In this document: one piece after another, positions 1-7,861 of the stretch
How positions within the stretch are numbered: position 1 is the first letter of the stretch
Layout: each line of letters begins with the position of its first letter
Assembly: GCF_946479715.1 (NCBI RefSeq)
Contig: NZ_CAMLHF010000122.1
Coordinates: 1-16,512 of the forward strand
Direction: 5' to 3'
DNA from: an uncultured Pedobacter sp.
Lineage (GTDB): Bacteria > Bacteroidota > Bacteroidia > Sphingobacteriales > Sphingobacteriaceae
Length of the DNA stretch: 16,512 bases
Notes under the pieces: generated by a model
Database searches by the model: none
Told to the model about the DNA's origin: nothing
What the model saw: the letters and a program-made list of their open reading frames with translations, nothing else
Made by a program: the position numbers and the translations under genes

Positions 1-1613
1 AGTGTTTGGATGGTTTTACCCAAACCCATATCATCTGCTAAACACCCACCGAAATTATATTCACGCAGGAAACTAAACCAATTGTAGCCGGCCTTTTGAT
101 AACTACGCAGGTCGCCTTTAAAATGGACCGGCATTTGGGTGTCGGCAATGTTCTCGAAATCATTTAATCTTTCAAGTTTACGGCTTAAGGTTATATTGGC
201 TATGCTATCCTCTGCCAGTTCATTGATGAGCCCTATGTGATGTTTCTTTAGGTGTAGCGACTTGCCTCCTTCTGATAAACTGAAAAGGCTTCCATATTGA
301 GAAAACCACTTTTCGGGAATGATAGCAATTGTGCCATCAGGAAGTGTAAATTCCCTCTTTTTGTGAAGTATGTGTTGTTTAAGAGATAGAAAGGGTACCG
401 GAAAGATACCAAAGTATACTATGGCATTGATGTCGAACCAATCGTTATCTTCTTTAATCTCAAAATCAATTTTATTGGCAGCAAACAAGAATTTTTTTGC
501 TCCATTATGTTGTTCTATTTCAAAACCAAGGTTTTTCAAACCTTCTATATGTTCGTTTACCCAATTGATGATGGCATAAGATTGGTCTTCATCGTGATTA
601 CCTGAAATTTCTAGGTTGTGAAAAAGAGCACTGGTTTTCTTTAGTCCAAGATTTAGCAACGTATCAAATTTCTGCTTCTCAAATGCAGTATCTCTTTTTA
701 TACGGGTAAAAATGTAGTTGTCGTCGTCTTTGGCAAGACGAACGGTTACCTTTTTTTCATTGCCCATGGCAAAAGCATATTCCCCGTATTTAAAGTAGAG
801 CTGAAGCTGAGAAACTCCCGATTCTACATAAATAACTTTTAGCGTTGGGGTTGGATCATGCTTTTCTGTTTTTATATCAAAGCCCTCGGCGTAAACATGG
901 TATTTTTCAATAAGCGGACAAACAAACTTTTCAAAATAGGTTTCTTCAGTTGTCTTTGGTATGGTAATGTAACGCTTGTTTAAAAAGGGAAGCAGTTTTT
1001 TCCCCTCAATATCCTGCTCAAAGAAATAGATCATATCGTTAAGTAGTAGCCATGCCGGCTGATTACTTATAATTTGAGCATCCTTGAACATGAAATCGAT
1101 TCTTAATCCCTGATATTTTATGGTAGGGAAATAGCGCGTTTCAATATTACTGCGCCTAAAATGGAACAGTACCGTAGAGGGCTCAAGTGCAATATCTATT
1201 TTTCGCTCTGCAGGCCAGCCATCATTATCCATTAAATACAGAGAACCATCTGCTTTGAGGGCTTCCAGAACTTCAGATAGTTTCTTCTCAATTTTTGGGC
1301 GGACAGTTTCATAGAACTTATCATTAAAAAACTTGCTAAAGAACTCTCCGGGTCTTATCGCTTTCTTGTGATACTTTTTTATGATAAAGTCCTGCTCTGT
1401 TTCATCAAGGATTTTGATAAGCTTAAAATCATTATCTGTTAAATGTTTCGCAAACTCTTTAGCCGTATGTGAGAACAGGCGCTGATAGGTAAGAGAGAAA
1501 TCGCCCTGCGGATTTAACTGAACCATGTGAGGTTCGATTAAATATCCGAAATACGCGTGTTTACACAATGAGTATACAATTTTGCAGGGTTTGGTACTAT
1601 CTACGCGTAACAT
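1..1613 (-). CDS. SNF2-family DEAD/DEAH helicase, N-terminal part (truncated by window edge)
   Basis: My translation of the minus strand from the ATG at 1613-1611 is open through 537 codons to the window edge. The last residues read DDMGLGKTIQT (about 527-537), a Walker A / motif I of SWI2/SNF2 ATPases, preceded by LRSYQKAGYNWFSFL and GGCLA, the usual lead-in to the SNF2 ATPase core. The rest of the visible protein is the long N-terminal region that Bacteroidota SNF2 proteins carry before the ATPase core; I see no zinc-binding SWIM motif in it. Family knowledge: these proteins are double-stranded-DNA translocases that remodel protein-DNA or nucleic-acid complexes; the exact bacterial role is not established. 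The helicase motifs II-VI would lie outside the window, so the family call rests on motif I and its flanks. The start is the first ATG after the in-frame leader, and a promoter-like element lies about 45 bp upstream. Confidence 0.88.
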   Translation of the reverse strand, partial: MLRVDSTKPCKIVYSLCKHAYFGYLIEPHMVQLNPQGDFSLTYQRLFSHTAKEFAKHLTDNDFKLIKILDETEQDFIIKKYHKKAIRPGEFFSKFFNDKFYETVRPKIEKKLSEVLEALKADGSLYLMDNDGWPAERKIDIALEPSTVLFHFRRSNIETRYFPTIKYQGLRIDFMFKDAQIISNQPAWLLLNDMIYFFEQDIEGKKLLPFLNKRYITIPKTTEETYFEKFVCPLIEKYHVYAEGFDIKTEKHDPTPTLKVIYVESGVSQLQLYFKYGEYAFAMGNEKKVTVRLAKDDDNYIFTRIKRDTAFEKQKFDTLLNLGLKKTSALFHNLEISGNHDEDQSYAIINWVNEHIEGLKNLGFEIEQHNGAKKFLFAANKIDFEIKEDNDWFDINAIVYFGIFPVPFLSLKQHILHKKREFTLPDGTIAIIPEKWFSQYGSLFSLSEGGKSLHLKKHHIGLINELAEDSIANITLSRKLERLNDFENIADTQMPVHFKGDLRSYQKAGYNWFSFLREYNFGGCLADDMGLGKTIQT

Positions 1614-1658
1614 TGACTAAAGATTAAAATAATCGGAGGATAAGCATTTAAAAATCTT

Positions 1659-1690
1659 TAAACATACGTCAAATTGAAGTTCTTTTCAAA
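1659..1690 (-). promoter_or_regulatory. Candidate Bacteroidota promoter for the SNF2 helicase gene
   Basis: On the minus strand a TTTG (1690-1687) is followed after 20 nt by TATGTTTA (1666-1659), which matches the Bacteroidota primary-sigma pattern TTTG-N(about 19-20)-TAnnTTTG at all but the last base. It lies 45 bp before the ATG at 1613. The 1614-1860 gap holds this element and, on the other strand, the upstream region of the GIN-domain gene; I see no convincing promoter for the latter. The call is by consensus only. Confidence 0.4.
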
Positions 1691-1860
1691 TGGAATCTCA
1701 TAATATGGCTAAATTTTTATAATGAGTTCGTCGAGGGAATTAGACCGTTGGTCGTGAGTTAACTTCTGATGGTATAAAAGAGCGGGATTGGCTGAAACGT
1801 TTGCTGGAAATGAGGGTCTTAATAACAAAAAAGCCTACAAAAACCCTAAAACTCAAAAAT

Positions 1861-2463
1861 ATGAAAACTCTAGCAAAAACATTATTCGCCTCAGCCTTAA
1901 CAGTTATCTTTATGACTTCAACAGCTGTAACAACATTCGCCACCGACATTGATAAACAACCAGTTGAATCTGCTGCTCCGATGACCTTTAATAAGGTTAA
2001 AGTGAGTGGAAATGTAAAAGTTATTTTGGTACAAGGCAAAAGAGAGCACATCGAAGTAATCAATGGAGATTACAATCCAGACAAAACCTCTATTAAAAGA
2101 CTTGGATATACTTTAATTATTAACTCAACAGAAGCTAATCGTATAACTGTTGTGGTTTCAGTAAATGATTTACAACGTATAGATGCCTCAGATAAGGCTA
2201 TTGTGAAAACTGATGGTAAGTTTGATGTTAAGTATCTTCAGGTATTCTTAAAAGATGATGCAAAGGCCACCGTGAAAGCAAATACTGAAAGTATGTATAC
2301 TTATATAAAAGACCATGCTGATTTGAAATTAAGCGGTACAACTGCCGATCACAACTTAGTAAAAGACGACATCTCTAAATTAGACACAGATCACCTGGTA
2401 GCTTTAAAAACAACAACGACTCCATTGAATCAGATAATGGTTGCAGCCAACAAAAAGAATTAA
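1861..2463 (+). CDS. Secreted GIN-domain (DUF2807-like) protein
   Basis: This is a 200-residue protein with a clear Sec signal peptide (residues 1-27, lysines then a hydrophobic run, ending VTTFA before TDID). The mature part begins FNKVKVSGNVKVILVQG, the typical opening of the head-GIN/DUF2807 domain of Bacteroidota, followed by short alternating beta-strand segments (ITVVVSVNDLQRIDASD, VKYLQVFLKDDA) as in the domain's right-handed beta-solenoid fold. The family is exported to the periplasm or surface and its function is not known; the 'adhesin' name in databases is weakly founded. I chose the ATG at 1861 because it starts directly at the signal peptide; a TTG at 1801 would add 20 basic residues in front and spoil it. 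The C-terminal end is Thr-rich and degenerate (LKTTTTPL). The gene is monocistronic, ending at a hairpin terminator. Its domain is shorter than the two-repeat forms common in the family. Confidence 0.75.
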   Translation: MKTLAKTLFASALTVIFMTSTAVTTFATDIDKQPVESAAPMTFNKVKVSGNVKVILVQGKREHIEVINGDYNPDKTSIKRLGYTLIINSTEANRITVVVSVNDLQRIDASDKAIVKTDGKFDVKYLQVFLKDDAKATVKANTESMYTYIKDHADLKLSGTTADHNLVKDDISKLDTDHLVALKTTTTPLNQIMVAANKKN

Positions 2464-2482
2464 AAAAACAATTCTACGGTAT

Positions 2483-2520
2483 AAAAAAAGCAGCTGGAAT
2501 GTAACCCGCTGCTTTTTTTT
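2483..2520. terminator. Bidirectional intrinsic terminator between convergent genes
   Basis: GCAGC (2490-2494) pairs with GCTGC (2508-2512) around a 13-nt loop, and the stem is extended by an A-run (2483-2489) facing a T-run (2513-2521). Because A's flank one side and T's the other, the hairpin gives a U-tract on either strand. It sits 20 bp after the stop of the GIN-domain gene and 13 bp after the stop of the opposing aldehyde dehydrogenase gene, so it can end both transcripts. Confidence 0.85.
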
Positions 2521-2532
2521 TGCAATGATATT

Positions 2533-4074
2533 TTAAAGATCAAATTTGATTCCCTGAGCCAGAGGAAGTGTATTTGAGTAGTTTATTGTATTGGTTTGTC
2601 TGCGCATGTAAGCTTTCCATGCATCGGAACCACTTTCGCGACCACCACCTGTTTCTTTTTCGCCACCAAAGGCTCCACCTATCTCAGCACCAGAGGTGCC
2701 AATGTTGACATTGGCAATGCCACAATCGGAGCCCTGAGCAGATAAAAATTGTTCTGCTTCCCGCAGATTAAGCGTCATTATTGCCGAGGATAGACCCTGA
2801 GGTACACCATTCTGTAAAGCGATAGCTTCGTCCAATGTTTTGTATTTTATCAGGTATAGAATTGGAGCAAAGGTTTCATGCTGAACGATCTTGTAATCAT
2901 TTTTTACCTCAGCAATGCATGGTTTTACATAGCATCCGCTGGTATAAGCCGGGCCTTCTAAAACACCTCCTTCTACTATGAATTTTCCGCCTTCGGTTTT
3001 GCATTTTTCAATGGAATCAAGGTAGCTGGCAACAGCATCGGTGTCGATTAACGGGCCAACGTGATTGTGCTGATCAAGGGGATCGCCGATGCGCAATTGA
3101 CCATAGGCCTTTACCAGTTTTGCAGTAAACGCATCGTAGACACTTTCGTGGATTATTAACCTGCGGGTAGAGGTGCATCGCTGACCAGCTGTCCCCACTG
3201 CTCCAAAAACAGCACCAATTAAACTCATGTCCAGATCTGCGTGTTCAGAGATAATAATGGCATTGTTGCCGCCTAACTCCAATAAGCTTTTTCCTAAGCG
3301 GGCACCAACTGCTACTGCAACTGCTTTTCCCATTCGGGTAGAGCCAGTGGCTGATATAAGGGGTACGCGACTGTCATTTGTCATGAGCTCGCCCACTTCC
3401 TTATCTCCAATAATTAGATTGCAAACGCCTTCGGGAATGTCATTTGTTTTAAAAACATTAGCAATAATATGCTGACATGCGATGGCTGTGATGGGTGTTT
3501 TTTCCGATGGCTTCCAGACACACACATTGCCGCAAACCAGGGCCAATGCAGCATTCCAACTCCAAACAGCTACCGGGAAATTAAAAGCAGAGATAATACC
3601 AACAATTCCTAATGGATGCCATTGCTCATACATACGATGGCTGGGGCGTTCAGAATGCATTGTTAAGCCGTAAAGCTGACGAGACAAACCCACTGCAAAA
3701 TCGCAGATATCTATCATTTCCTGTACCTCGCCCAATCCTTCCTGAAGGCTTTTACCCATTTCATAAGAAACCAGGGTGCCCAGGTCTTCCTTGTTTTTAC
3801 GGAGTGCATCACCAAACTGCCGCACAACCTCACCACGCTTTGGGGCTGGTAAGCTGCGCCAAAATAAATAAGCCTCTTCTGCTTTTTTTATTACTGTTTC
3901 GTAATTTTTGGCACTGGCAACCTGTACGTTTGCTATCTTATTCCCATTAACCGGAGAATCGCTGTTAAGTATTTTGGCATCTGAGGAAGCTCCCCATTGA
4001 CTGCCTGTGCTGTAGGCCGGATTTAAATCCAGAATGTTTAGGTTTTTTAGAACCTGGCTAATATTATTCTGCAT
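2533..4074 (-). CDS. Antiquitin-type (ALDH7) aldehyde dehydrogenase, probable alpha-aminoadipic semialdehyde dehydrogenase
   Basis: This 513-residue NAD-dependent aldehyde dehydrogenase resembles human ALDH7A1 along its whole length: PAPKRGEVVRQFGDALR (about 76-92), the oxyanion Asn in FNFP (165), the general base Glu in LLELGGNNAI (266), the catalytic Cys in GTAGQRCTSTRR (300), and the C-terminal GGRESGSDAWKAYMRR. The LGGNNA form of the Glu motif, in place of LGGKxP, is diagnostic of the ALDH7 group. The group oxidises alpha-aminoadipic semialdehyde (in equilibrium with piperideine-6-carboxylate) to aminoadipate in lysine breakdown, and may also detoxify lipid aldehydes. I choose the ATG at 4074; a TTG at 4095 would add seven residues and overlap the preceding gene. 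It lies 11 bp after the NTF2-like gene on the same strand and may be cotranscribed. No other lysine-degradation gene is in the window, so the substrate is family-based inference. Confidence 0.9.
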   Translation of the reverse strand: MQNNISQVLKNLNILDLNPAYSTGSQWGASSDAKILNSDSPVNGNKIANVQVASAKNYETVIKKAEEAYLFWRSLPAPKRGEVVRQFGDALRKNKEDLGTLVSYEMGKSLQEGLGEVQEMIDICDFAVGLSRQLYGLTMHSERPSHRMYEQWHPLGIVGIISAFNFPVAVWSWNAALALVCGNVCVWKPSEKTPITAIACQHIIANVFKTNDIPEGVCNLIIGDKEVGELMTNDSRVPLISATGSTRMGKAVAVAVGARLGKSLLELGGNNAIIISEHADLDMSLIGAVFGAVGTAGQRCTSTRRLIIHESVYDAFTAKLVKAYGQLRIGDPLDQHNHVGPLIDTDAVASYLDSIEKCKTEGGKFIVEGGVLEGPAYTSGCYVKPCIAEVKNDYKIVQHETFAPILYLIKYKTLDEAIALQNGVPQGLSSAIMTLNLREAEQFLSAQGSDCGIANVNIGTSGAEIGGAFGGEKETGGGRESGSDAWKAYMRRQTNTINYSNTLPLAQGIKFDL

Positions 4075-4085
4075 AACTAAATAGT

Positions 4086-4556
4086 TTATAGGCAATTTTC
4101 TTTTCTCCTTGTATCAACAATATAGATGATTTTCCAGGTGGTTTTATCTTTAAATAACTGAAATGAATTGACACCGCAATGGCTAAATTTATTGTCAATA
4201 TAGAACTTATAATCTGTCCACACACTGGCAAGGTTCCCATCTATCAAAATTTTTGTAAATACAATTCGTTCATCAAATTTTTCTTTATGTGGTGTTCCTG
4301 TAAATTTGATAAAATCGGCGACTTTCTCATCACTTAATTTAAATTCACCGTCTTTGGATTTATGGATGGTCTGCATTATTGCATTATTTGCAAAGGTAGC
4401 ACTTACCATTGCGCTATCGGTATTTCTCATGCCGTCAAACAATTTGTTTATAGTTCCTTTAACAAGATCTTCTTCATGTTGCTGGATTTGGGCAGTGGCA
4501 TTAAATAATGTTGTAAGAAAAACAATAATGAGAAAGGCACATTTTTTTATTTTCAT
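4086..4556 (-). CDS. Small exported NTF2-like (SnoaL/DUF4440-type) protein
   Basis: From the ATG at 4556 the protein has 156 residues with a signal peptide MKIKKCAFLIIVFLTTLFNATAQ. The mature part has the layout of an NTF2-like cone fold: an N-terminal helix (EEDLVKGTINKLFDGMRNTDSAMVSATFANNA) and later strands (ASVWTDYKFYIDNKFSHCGVNSFQLF, then TTWKIIYIVDTRRKE). This is the pattern of the DUF4440/lumazine-binding-like proteins frequent in Bacteroidota, mostly of unknown function. An alternative ATG at 4568 would add MQQF before the signal peptide. The gene precedes the ALDH7 gene by 11 bp. Nothing in it points to a catalytic residue set, so I assign a fold and location, not an activity. Confidence 0.65.
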   Translation of the reverse strand: MKIKKCAFLIIVFLTTLFNATAQIQQHEEDLVKGTINKLFDGMRNTDSAMVSATFANNAIMQTIHKSKDGEFKLSDEKVADFIKFTGTPHKEKFDERIVFTKILIDGNLASVWTDYKFYIDNKFSHCGVNSFQLFKDKTTWKIIYIVDTRRKENCL

Positions 4557-4751
4557 GAACTGTTGCATAAAGGGTTGATATTTTCGTGACGGGAATATTA
4601 CCTGTCTTAAAATAAAGTTACGTTATTTTGTAATGAATTGGGATCAGAACCCTTGTTTCATTCTCTATCCAGCTAAACATTCTGAGGGTGGATGCTTAGG
4701 CTAACTATTATTATTTCAGTTGTTTATGAGCAAGGGTGTGTGTATGTTGAA

Positions 4752-4779
4752 AATTATTTGGTTAGTAACACTAATAATT
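4752..4779. repeat. Bulged inverted repeat in the divergent gap before the TPR gene
   Basis: TTAGT (4762-4766) and ACTAA (4770-4774) flank a 3-nt centre AAC, and the arms extend as AATTA (4752-4756) and TAATT (4775-4779) with five unpaired bases on the left. The element lies 58-85 bp before the TPR start, in the 4569-4836 gap between the divergent NTF2-like and TPR genes. Downstream of it TATTTTTA (4797-4804) is a weak -7 candidate. AT-rich DNA gives such repeats by chance, so an operator role is only possible. The rest of this gap holds nothing I can name. Confidence 0.25.
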
Positions 4780-4836
4780 GTTGTAAACTTATAATGTATT
4801 TTTAACACAGGGATCTGTTCTTTAATTATTTGATAC

Positions 4837-6240
4837 ATGGAAGAGGAATTTTATTTTGATTTTAGCGATGATGCGCAACGTTCAGTAGAGCGTTACGAAG
4901 AGATGATACGTAATCAGGACCAGTACTTTTTTGATGCCCAGGCCTTTGAAAATATTATTGATTACTACATTGAAAAGAACGACCCGGTAAAAGCATTGCA
5001 GGTAATAGAATATGCATTAAATCAGCATCCTTATGCCGCAGTATTCCTGGTTAAGCAGGCTCAGCTGTTATTTGTTACTGATCAGACTGAGCGTGCATTT
5101 TTGGCATTGCAGAAAGCAGAAATGCTTGAAGCATCGGAAGCAGAAATCTATATCCTTAGAGGGAATATCTATAATAGCCTTGAACGATATTCAGAGGCAC
5201 TGGACAATTTTCAGAAAGCACTTGAATTTGCTGAAACTACCGATGAGATCTTGCTGCAAATTGCTTATGTGTATCAAAACATGCTCGATTACGAGAGTGC
5301 TATTGTTTACATAAAGCAGAGTTTGGAACAGAATATGGAAAACAAGGACGGATTGTACGAACTTGCTTTCTGTTATGATATATTAGATAAGCAGGAAGAA
5401 AGTATTCAGTTTTACCAGGAATATATAGATAATGATCCATATTCTTATGCCGCATGGTATAATCTTGCAAATTCTTATCATAAACTAGATCTTTTTGAGA
5501 AAGCAATTGATGCTTATGATTACGCTATCCTGATTAAGGATAATTTTGCGTCTGCTTACTATAATAAAGGAAATGCTTTAGTTCAACTTGATCGTTTTGC
5601 AGAGGCTATAGAAGTTTATAAGCACACTTTTGAATATGAAAAACCCAATGCTGACACCTATTGTGCAATTGGGGAATGTTACGAGAAATTGGAGCGTATG
5701 GACGAAGCGAGATCCTATTATAAAAAATCTGTAAAGATGGATCCAAAGATGGCCGATGCCTGGTTTGGAATAGGAGTAACACTTAATTTTGAAGAACGTT
5801 TCTTTGAGTCACTTCATTTTTACAAAAAAGCAATTGAGCTTGATGAGGAGAATCCTGACTTCTGGTTTGCAATGGCCGACGCTTATTATAAACTGGGTCA
5901 GATAGAGCAATCTGTTGAAGCTTATTACAAAGTTCTTGAATATAATCCGGTGGATGTTGAAGCCTGGCTGGATTTTTCGACAGTTCTATATGAACAAGGT
6001 AAATTGCTTGAAGCCTCAGAAACCATTGCTGATGCGATAAAAAACAACCCTGATGCGGCAGAGCTCTATTATAGGATGGTTGCATACTTATTTGCCCTTG
6101 GAGAAAAGAACGACGCTTTGTTATATCTTGAGACCGCATTGGCCACAGATCCGGATAAACACTATATATTATTTGAATATTTGCCCCAATTACAGGAGAA
6201 CGGTTCAATACTAGAAGTAATCAATCGTTATTTAAAATAA
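4837..6240 (+). CDS. Tetratricopeptide repeat protein
   Basis: This 467-residue acidic protein is made almost entirely of 34-residue TPR units from about residue 30 to the end. Clear examples are AEIYILRGNIYNSLERYSEA (about 103-122), AAWYNLANSYHKLDLFEKAI, ASAYYNKGNALVQLDRFAEA and PDFWFAMADAYYKLGQIEQS, with the standard W/Y, L, G, Y, A and P positions. I see no signal peptide, membrane segment or enzyme domain, so it is probably a cytosolic scaffold that binds other proteins. It ends 3 bp before the stem of a strong terminator, which separates it from the comA-like gene; it is therefore probably its own transcription unit. TPR genes beside a phosphosulfolactate-synthase-like gene and aroE are a layout I recall from Sphingobacteriaceae, but partners of this protein are not known to me. 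The long opposite-strand frame within it is a shadow of the repeat codon pattern. Confidence 0.85.
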   Translation: MEEEFYFDFSDDAQRSVERYEEMIRNQDQYFFDAQAFENIIDYYIEKNDPVKALQVIEYALNQHPYAAVFLVKQAQLLFVTDQTERAFLALQKAEMLEASEAEIYILRGNIYNSLERYSEALDNFQKALEFAETTDEILLQIAYVYQNMLDYESAIVYIKQSLEQNMENKDGLYELAFCYDILDKQEESIQFYQEYIDNDPYSYAAWYNLANSYHKLDLFEKAIDAYDYAILIKDNFASAYYNKGNALVQLDRFAEAIEVYKHTFEYEKPNADTYCAIGECYEKLERMDEARSYYKKSVKMDPKMADAWFGIGVTLNFEERFFESLHFYKKAIELDEENPDFWFAMADAYYKLGQIEQSVEAYYKVLEYNPVDVEAWLDFSTVLYEQGKLLEASETIADAIKNNPDAAELYYRMVAYLFALGEKNDALLYLETALATDPDKHYILFEYLPQLQENGSILEVINRYLK

Positions 6241-6243
6241 AAG

Positions 6244-6293
6244 ATCGGACAGTTTTTATTAGTTATGCTGATGAAAACTGTCCGATTTTTTTT
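6244..6293 (+). terminator. Strong intrinsic terminator after the TPR gene
   Basis: A perfect 13-bp stem, ATCGGACAGTTTT (6244-6256) with AAAACTGTCCGAT (6274-6286), encloses a 17-nt loop and is followed by eight T's (6286-6293). It begins 4 bp after the TPR stop codon. It also shows that the ATG at 6265, inside the loop, is not the start of the next gene. Confidence 0.92.
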
Positions 6294-6301
6294 CACCTTT
6301 G
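6294..6301 (+). promoter_or_regulatory. Possible -7 element of a near-leaderless comA-like transcript
   Basis: CACCTTTG matches the Bacteroidota -7 consensus TAnnTTTG at all but its first base and lies 8 bp before the ATG at 6310, directly after the terminator's T-run. A transcript from here would have almost no leader. No clear TTG at -33 is present, since that position falls in the terminator stem. The call is weak, but the terminator requires that the next operon have some promoter nearby. Confidence 0.3.
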
Positions 6302-6309
6302 TGAACAAT

Positions 6310-7080
6310 ATGAATTACCCATTGAATAATATACCCGAACGACCTGTAAAACCTAGGAACAAAGGAATTACGATGGTTATGGATAAAGGGCTAAGCTTAA
6401 GACAAACAGAAGATTTTATAGACGTTGCCGGAATACATACTGATATTGTAAAGCTGGGCTGGGCTACTTCTTTTGTAACTCCGAATCTGAAAGAGAAATT
6501 GGCTATTTATAAGTCTGCAGGTATTCCTACCTATTTTGGTGGTACCCTGTTTGAAGCGTTTATTATCAGAAATCAGTTCGACGATTACTGTCGCGTGCTG
6601 GAACAGTTCGATATGGAATACGTAGAGGTTTCTGATGGCTCAATAACCATTGAGCATGATTTGAAATGTGAGTTTATTCAAAAATTATCTAAACAGGTTA
6701 CAGTAATCTCAGAGGTAGGATCTAAAGATGCAGCTAAAATATTTGCCCCATATAAGTGGATCAAACTTATGCAGGCCGAAATAGAAGCTGGATCGTGGAA
6801 AGTGATAGCCGAAGCCAGAGAGGGTGGTAACGTAGGTATTTACAGAGGATCAGGAGAGGTTAGAGAGGGCTTAGTTGATGAGATCCTTACCCAGATCCCG
6901 GAAGAAACAATCATTTGGGAGGCTCCACAAAAGGAACAACAAGTATGGTTTATTAAACTGCTTGGCTCAAATGTGAATCTTGGAAATATAGCGCCGGCCG
7001 AGGTTATACCTTTAGAAACCATTCGTTTAGGATTAAGGGGGGATACGTTTGATCACTTCCTGAATTTGGCAAAGTTGTAA
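6310..7080 (+). CDS. Phosphosulfolactate synthase-like (ComA family) protein
   Basis: This 256-residue cytosolic protein has the ComA-family signature blocks: VKLGWATSFV (47-56), GGTLFEA (77-83), EVSDGS (106-111), EVGSKD (135-140), IAEAREGGNVGIYRG (166-180) and IWEAPQKEQQVWFI near the C-terminus, on what the family shows to be a TIM barrel. ComA of methanogens adds sulfite to phosphoenolpyruvate to give (R)-2-phospho-3-sulfolactate, the first step of coenzyme M synthesis. Plant HSA32 proteins are relatives without a proven synthase activity, so substrate use here is uncertain. I take the ATG at 6310: the ATG at 6265 lies in a terminator loop and would add 15 residues encoded by the hairpin. 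aroE follows after 37 bp and gldD after that. No comB, comC or comDE homologue is in the window. A role in making sulfolactate or cysteate for sulfonolipids is a hypothesis. Confidence 0.85.
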   Translation: MNYPLNNIPERPVKPRNKGITMVMDKGLSLRQTEDFIDVAGIHTDIVKLGWATSFVTPNLKEKLAIYKSAGIPTYFGGTLFEAFIIRNQFDDYCRVLEQFDMEYVEVSDGSITIEHDLKCEFIQKLSKQVTVISEVGSKDAAKIFAPYKWIKLMQAEIEAGSWKVIAEAREGGNVGIYRGSGEVREGLVDEILTQIPEETIIWEAPQKEQQVWFIKLLGSNVNLGNIAPAEVIPLETIRLGLRGDTFDHFLNLAKL

Positions 7081-7117
7081 TTTTATAAATATTACCCTTT
7101 AATTATAACTTATCAGA

Positions 7118-7861
7118 ATGAGAAAATTTGGGTTAATCGGATTTCCGTTATCACATTCCTTTTCAAAAAAATTCTTTACTGAGAAATTTTTAAATGAAAA
7201 TATTCCCGATTGTGAATATGAGCTTTTTCCGATTGAACATATTGAGCTTTTACCTGAGCTTATTTCTAAAAATGTTGAACTGGAAGGCATAAATGTCACC
7301 ATTCCTTATAAACTTGCAGTACTGCCTTTTTTAAATGAGGTAGATGCGGCTGCTGAGCAAATAGGTGCGGTAAATTGTATTTCTATTCAGCGTAATAACG
7401 GACAGGAATTACTGACAGGGTACAATACTGATGCTTATGGTTTTGAAGAGTCTTTAAAGTCAATGCTAAATGAGCATCATAAAAAGGCCCTCGTTTTTGG
7501 AGATGGTGGAGCGGCTAAAGCCGTAAAGTATGTTTTAAATAAACTAAACATTCCTTTTATTGTAGTTACAAGATCGTCAACTTTGGATAGCATTCTTTAT
7601 GATGCCGTAACTTCAGAGCTACTTAAGGATTATACAGTTTTGATAAATACGACACCATTAGGGATGTCTCCTAATACCGAAACCTGTCCGGATATCCCTT
7701 ACGAGGCATTGACTGAGAATCATTTGGCTTATGACCTGGTTTATAATCCGGAAGAGACAACGTTTCTTGCAAAATCCAAAGCTAACGGAGCGAGTATCAA
7801 AAACGGACTGGAAATGCTATATCTTCAGGCAGAGCGATCCTGGTATATTTGGAATAAATAG
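7118..7861 (+). CDS. aroE: Shikimate dehydrogenase
   Basis: This 247-residue enzyme reduces 3-dehydroshikimate to shikimate with NADPH in the chorismate pathway. Substrate-binding residues are plain: GFPLSHSFSK (8-17, shikimate Ser pair), catalytic Lys in GINVTIPYK (Lys65), Asn86 in IGAVNCI and catalytic Asp in GYNTDAYG (Asp105). The nucleotide loop is GDGGAAKA (128-135), followed by TRSS and the NTTPLGM motif; the C-terminal NGLEMLYLQAE closes the fold. The length is slightly below the 270 usual for E. coli AroE, as is normal in Bacteroidota. It begins 37 bp after the comA-like gene, and its TAG stop is immediately followed by the ATG of gldD, so the two are certainly cotranscribed. Chorismate made through it is the precursor for aromatic amino acids, folate and the menaquinone route encoded downstream by mqnB and mqnD. 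Confidence 0.96.
   Translation: MRKFGLIGFPLSHSFSKKFFTEKFLNENIPDCEYELFPIEHIELLPELISKNVELEGINVTIPYKLAVLPFLNEVDAAAEQIGAVNCISIQRNNGQELLTGYNTDAYGFEESLKSMLNEHHKKALVFGDGGAAKAVKYVLNKLNIPFIVVTRSSTLDSILYDAVTSELLKDYTVLINTTPLGMSPNTETCPDIPYEALTENHLAYDLVYNPEETTFLAKSKANGASIKNGLEMLYLQAERSWYIWNK

Noticed and set aside
1773..1780. TATAAAAG as a promoter for the GIN-domain gene, with TTG at 1748
   Set aside because: Three mismatches to TAnnTTTG and a 22-nt spacing make this no better than chance in AT-rich DNA.
1801..1860. TTG start giving a longer GIN-domain protein
   Set aside because: The 20 added residues are basic and lie before a normal signal peptide that begins at the ATG at 1861.
1740..2063. 107-codon minus-strand frame
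   Set aside because: It lies opposite the GIN-domain gene and its signal peptide, has no recognisable domain, and covers non-coding DNA on one side; a shadow frame.
3612..3950. 112-codon plus-strand frame inside the aldehyde dehydrogenase gene
   Set aside because: The opposite strand encodes conserved ALDH7 sequence without a break; this frame is a shadow with no family resemblance.
4075..4095. TTG start for the aldehyde dehydrogenase at 4095
   Set aside because: It would overlap the preceding gene and add seven residues; the ATG at 4074 is sufficient and fits the family start.
4633..4704. Short plus-strand frame of 23 codons in the divergent gap
   Set aside because: No ribosome site, no recognisable sequence, and the length is expected by chance.
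5783..6208. 141-codon minus-strand frame within the TPR gene
   Set aside because: TPR codon bias often leaves a long open frame on the other strand; no domain is seen in it, and the sense protein is clearly real.
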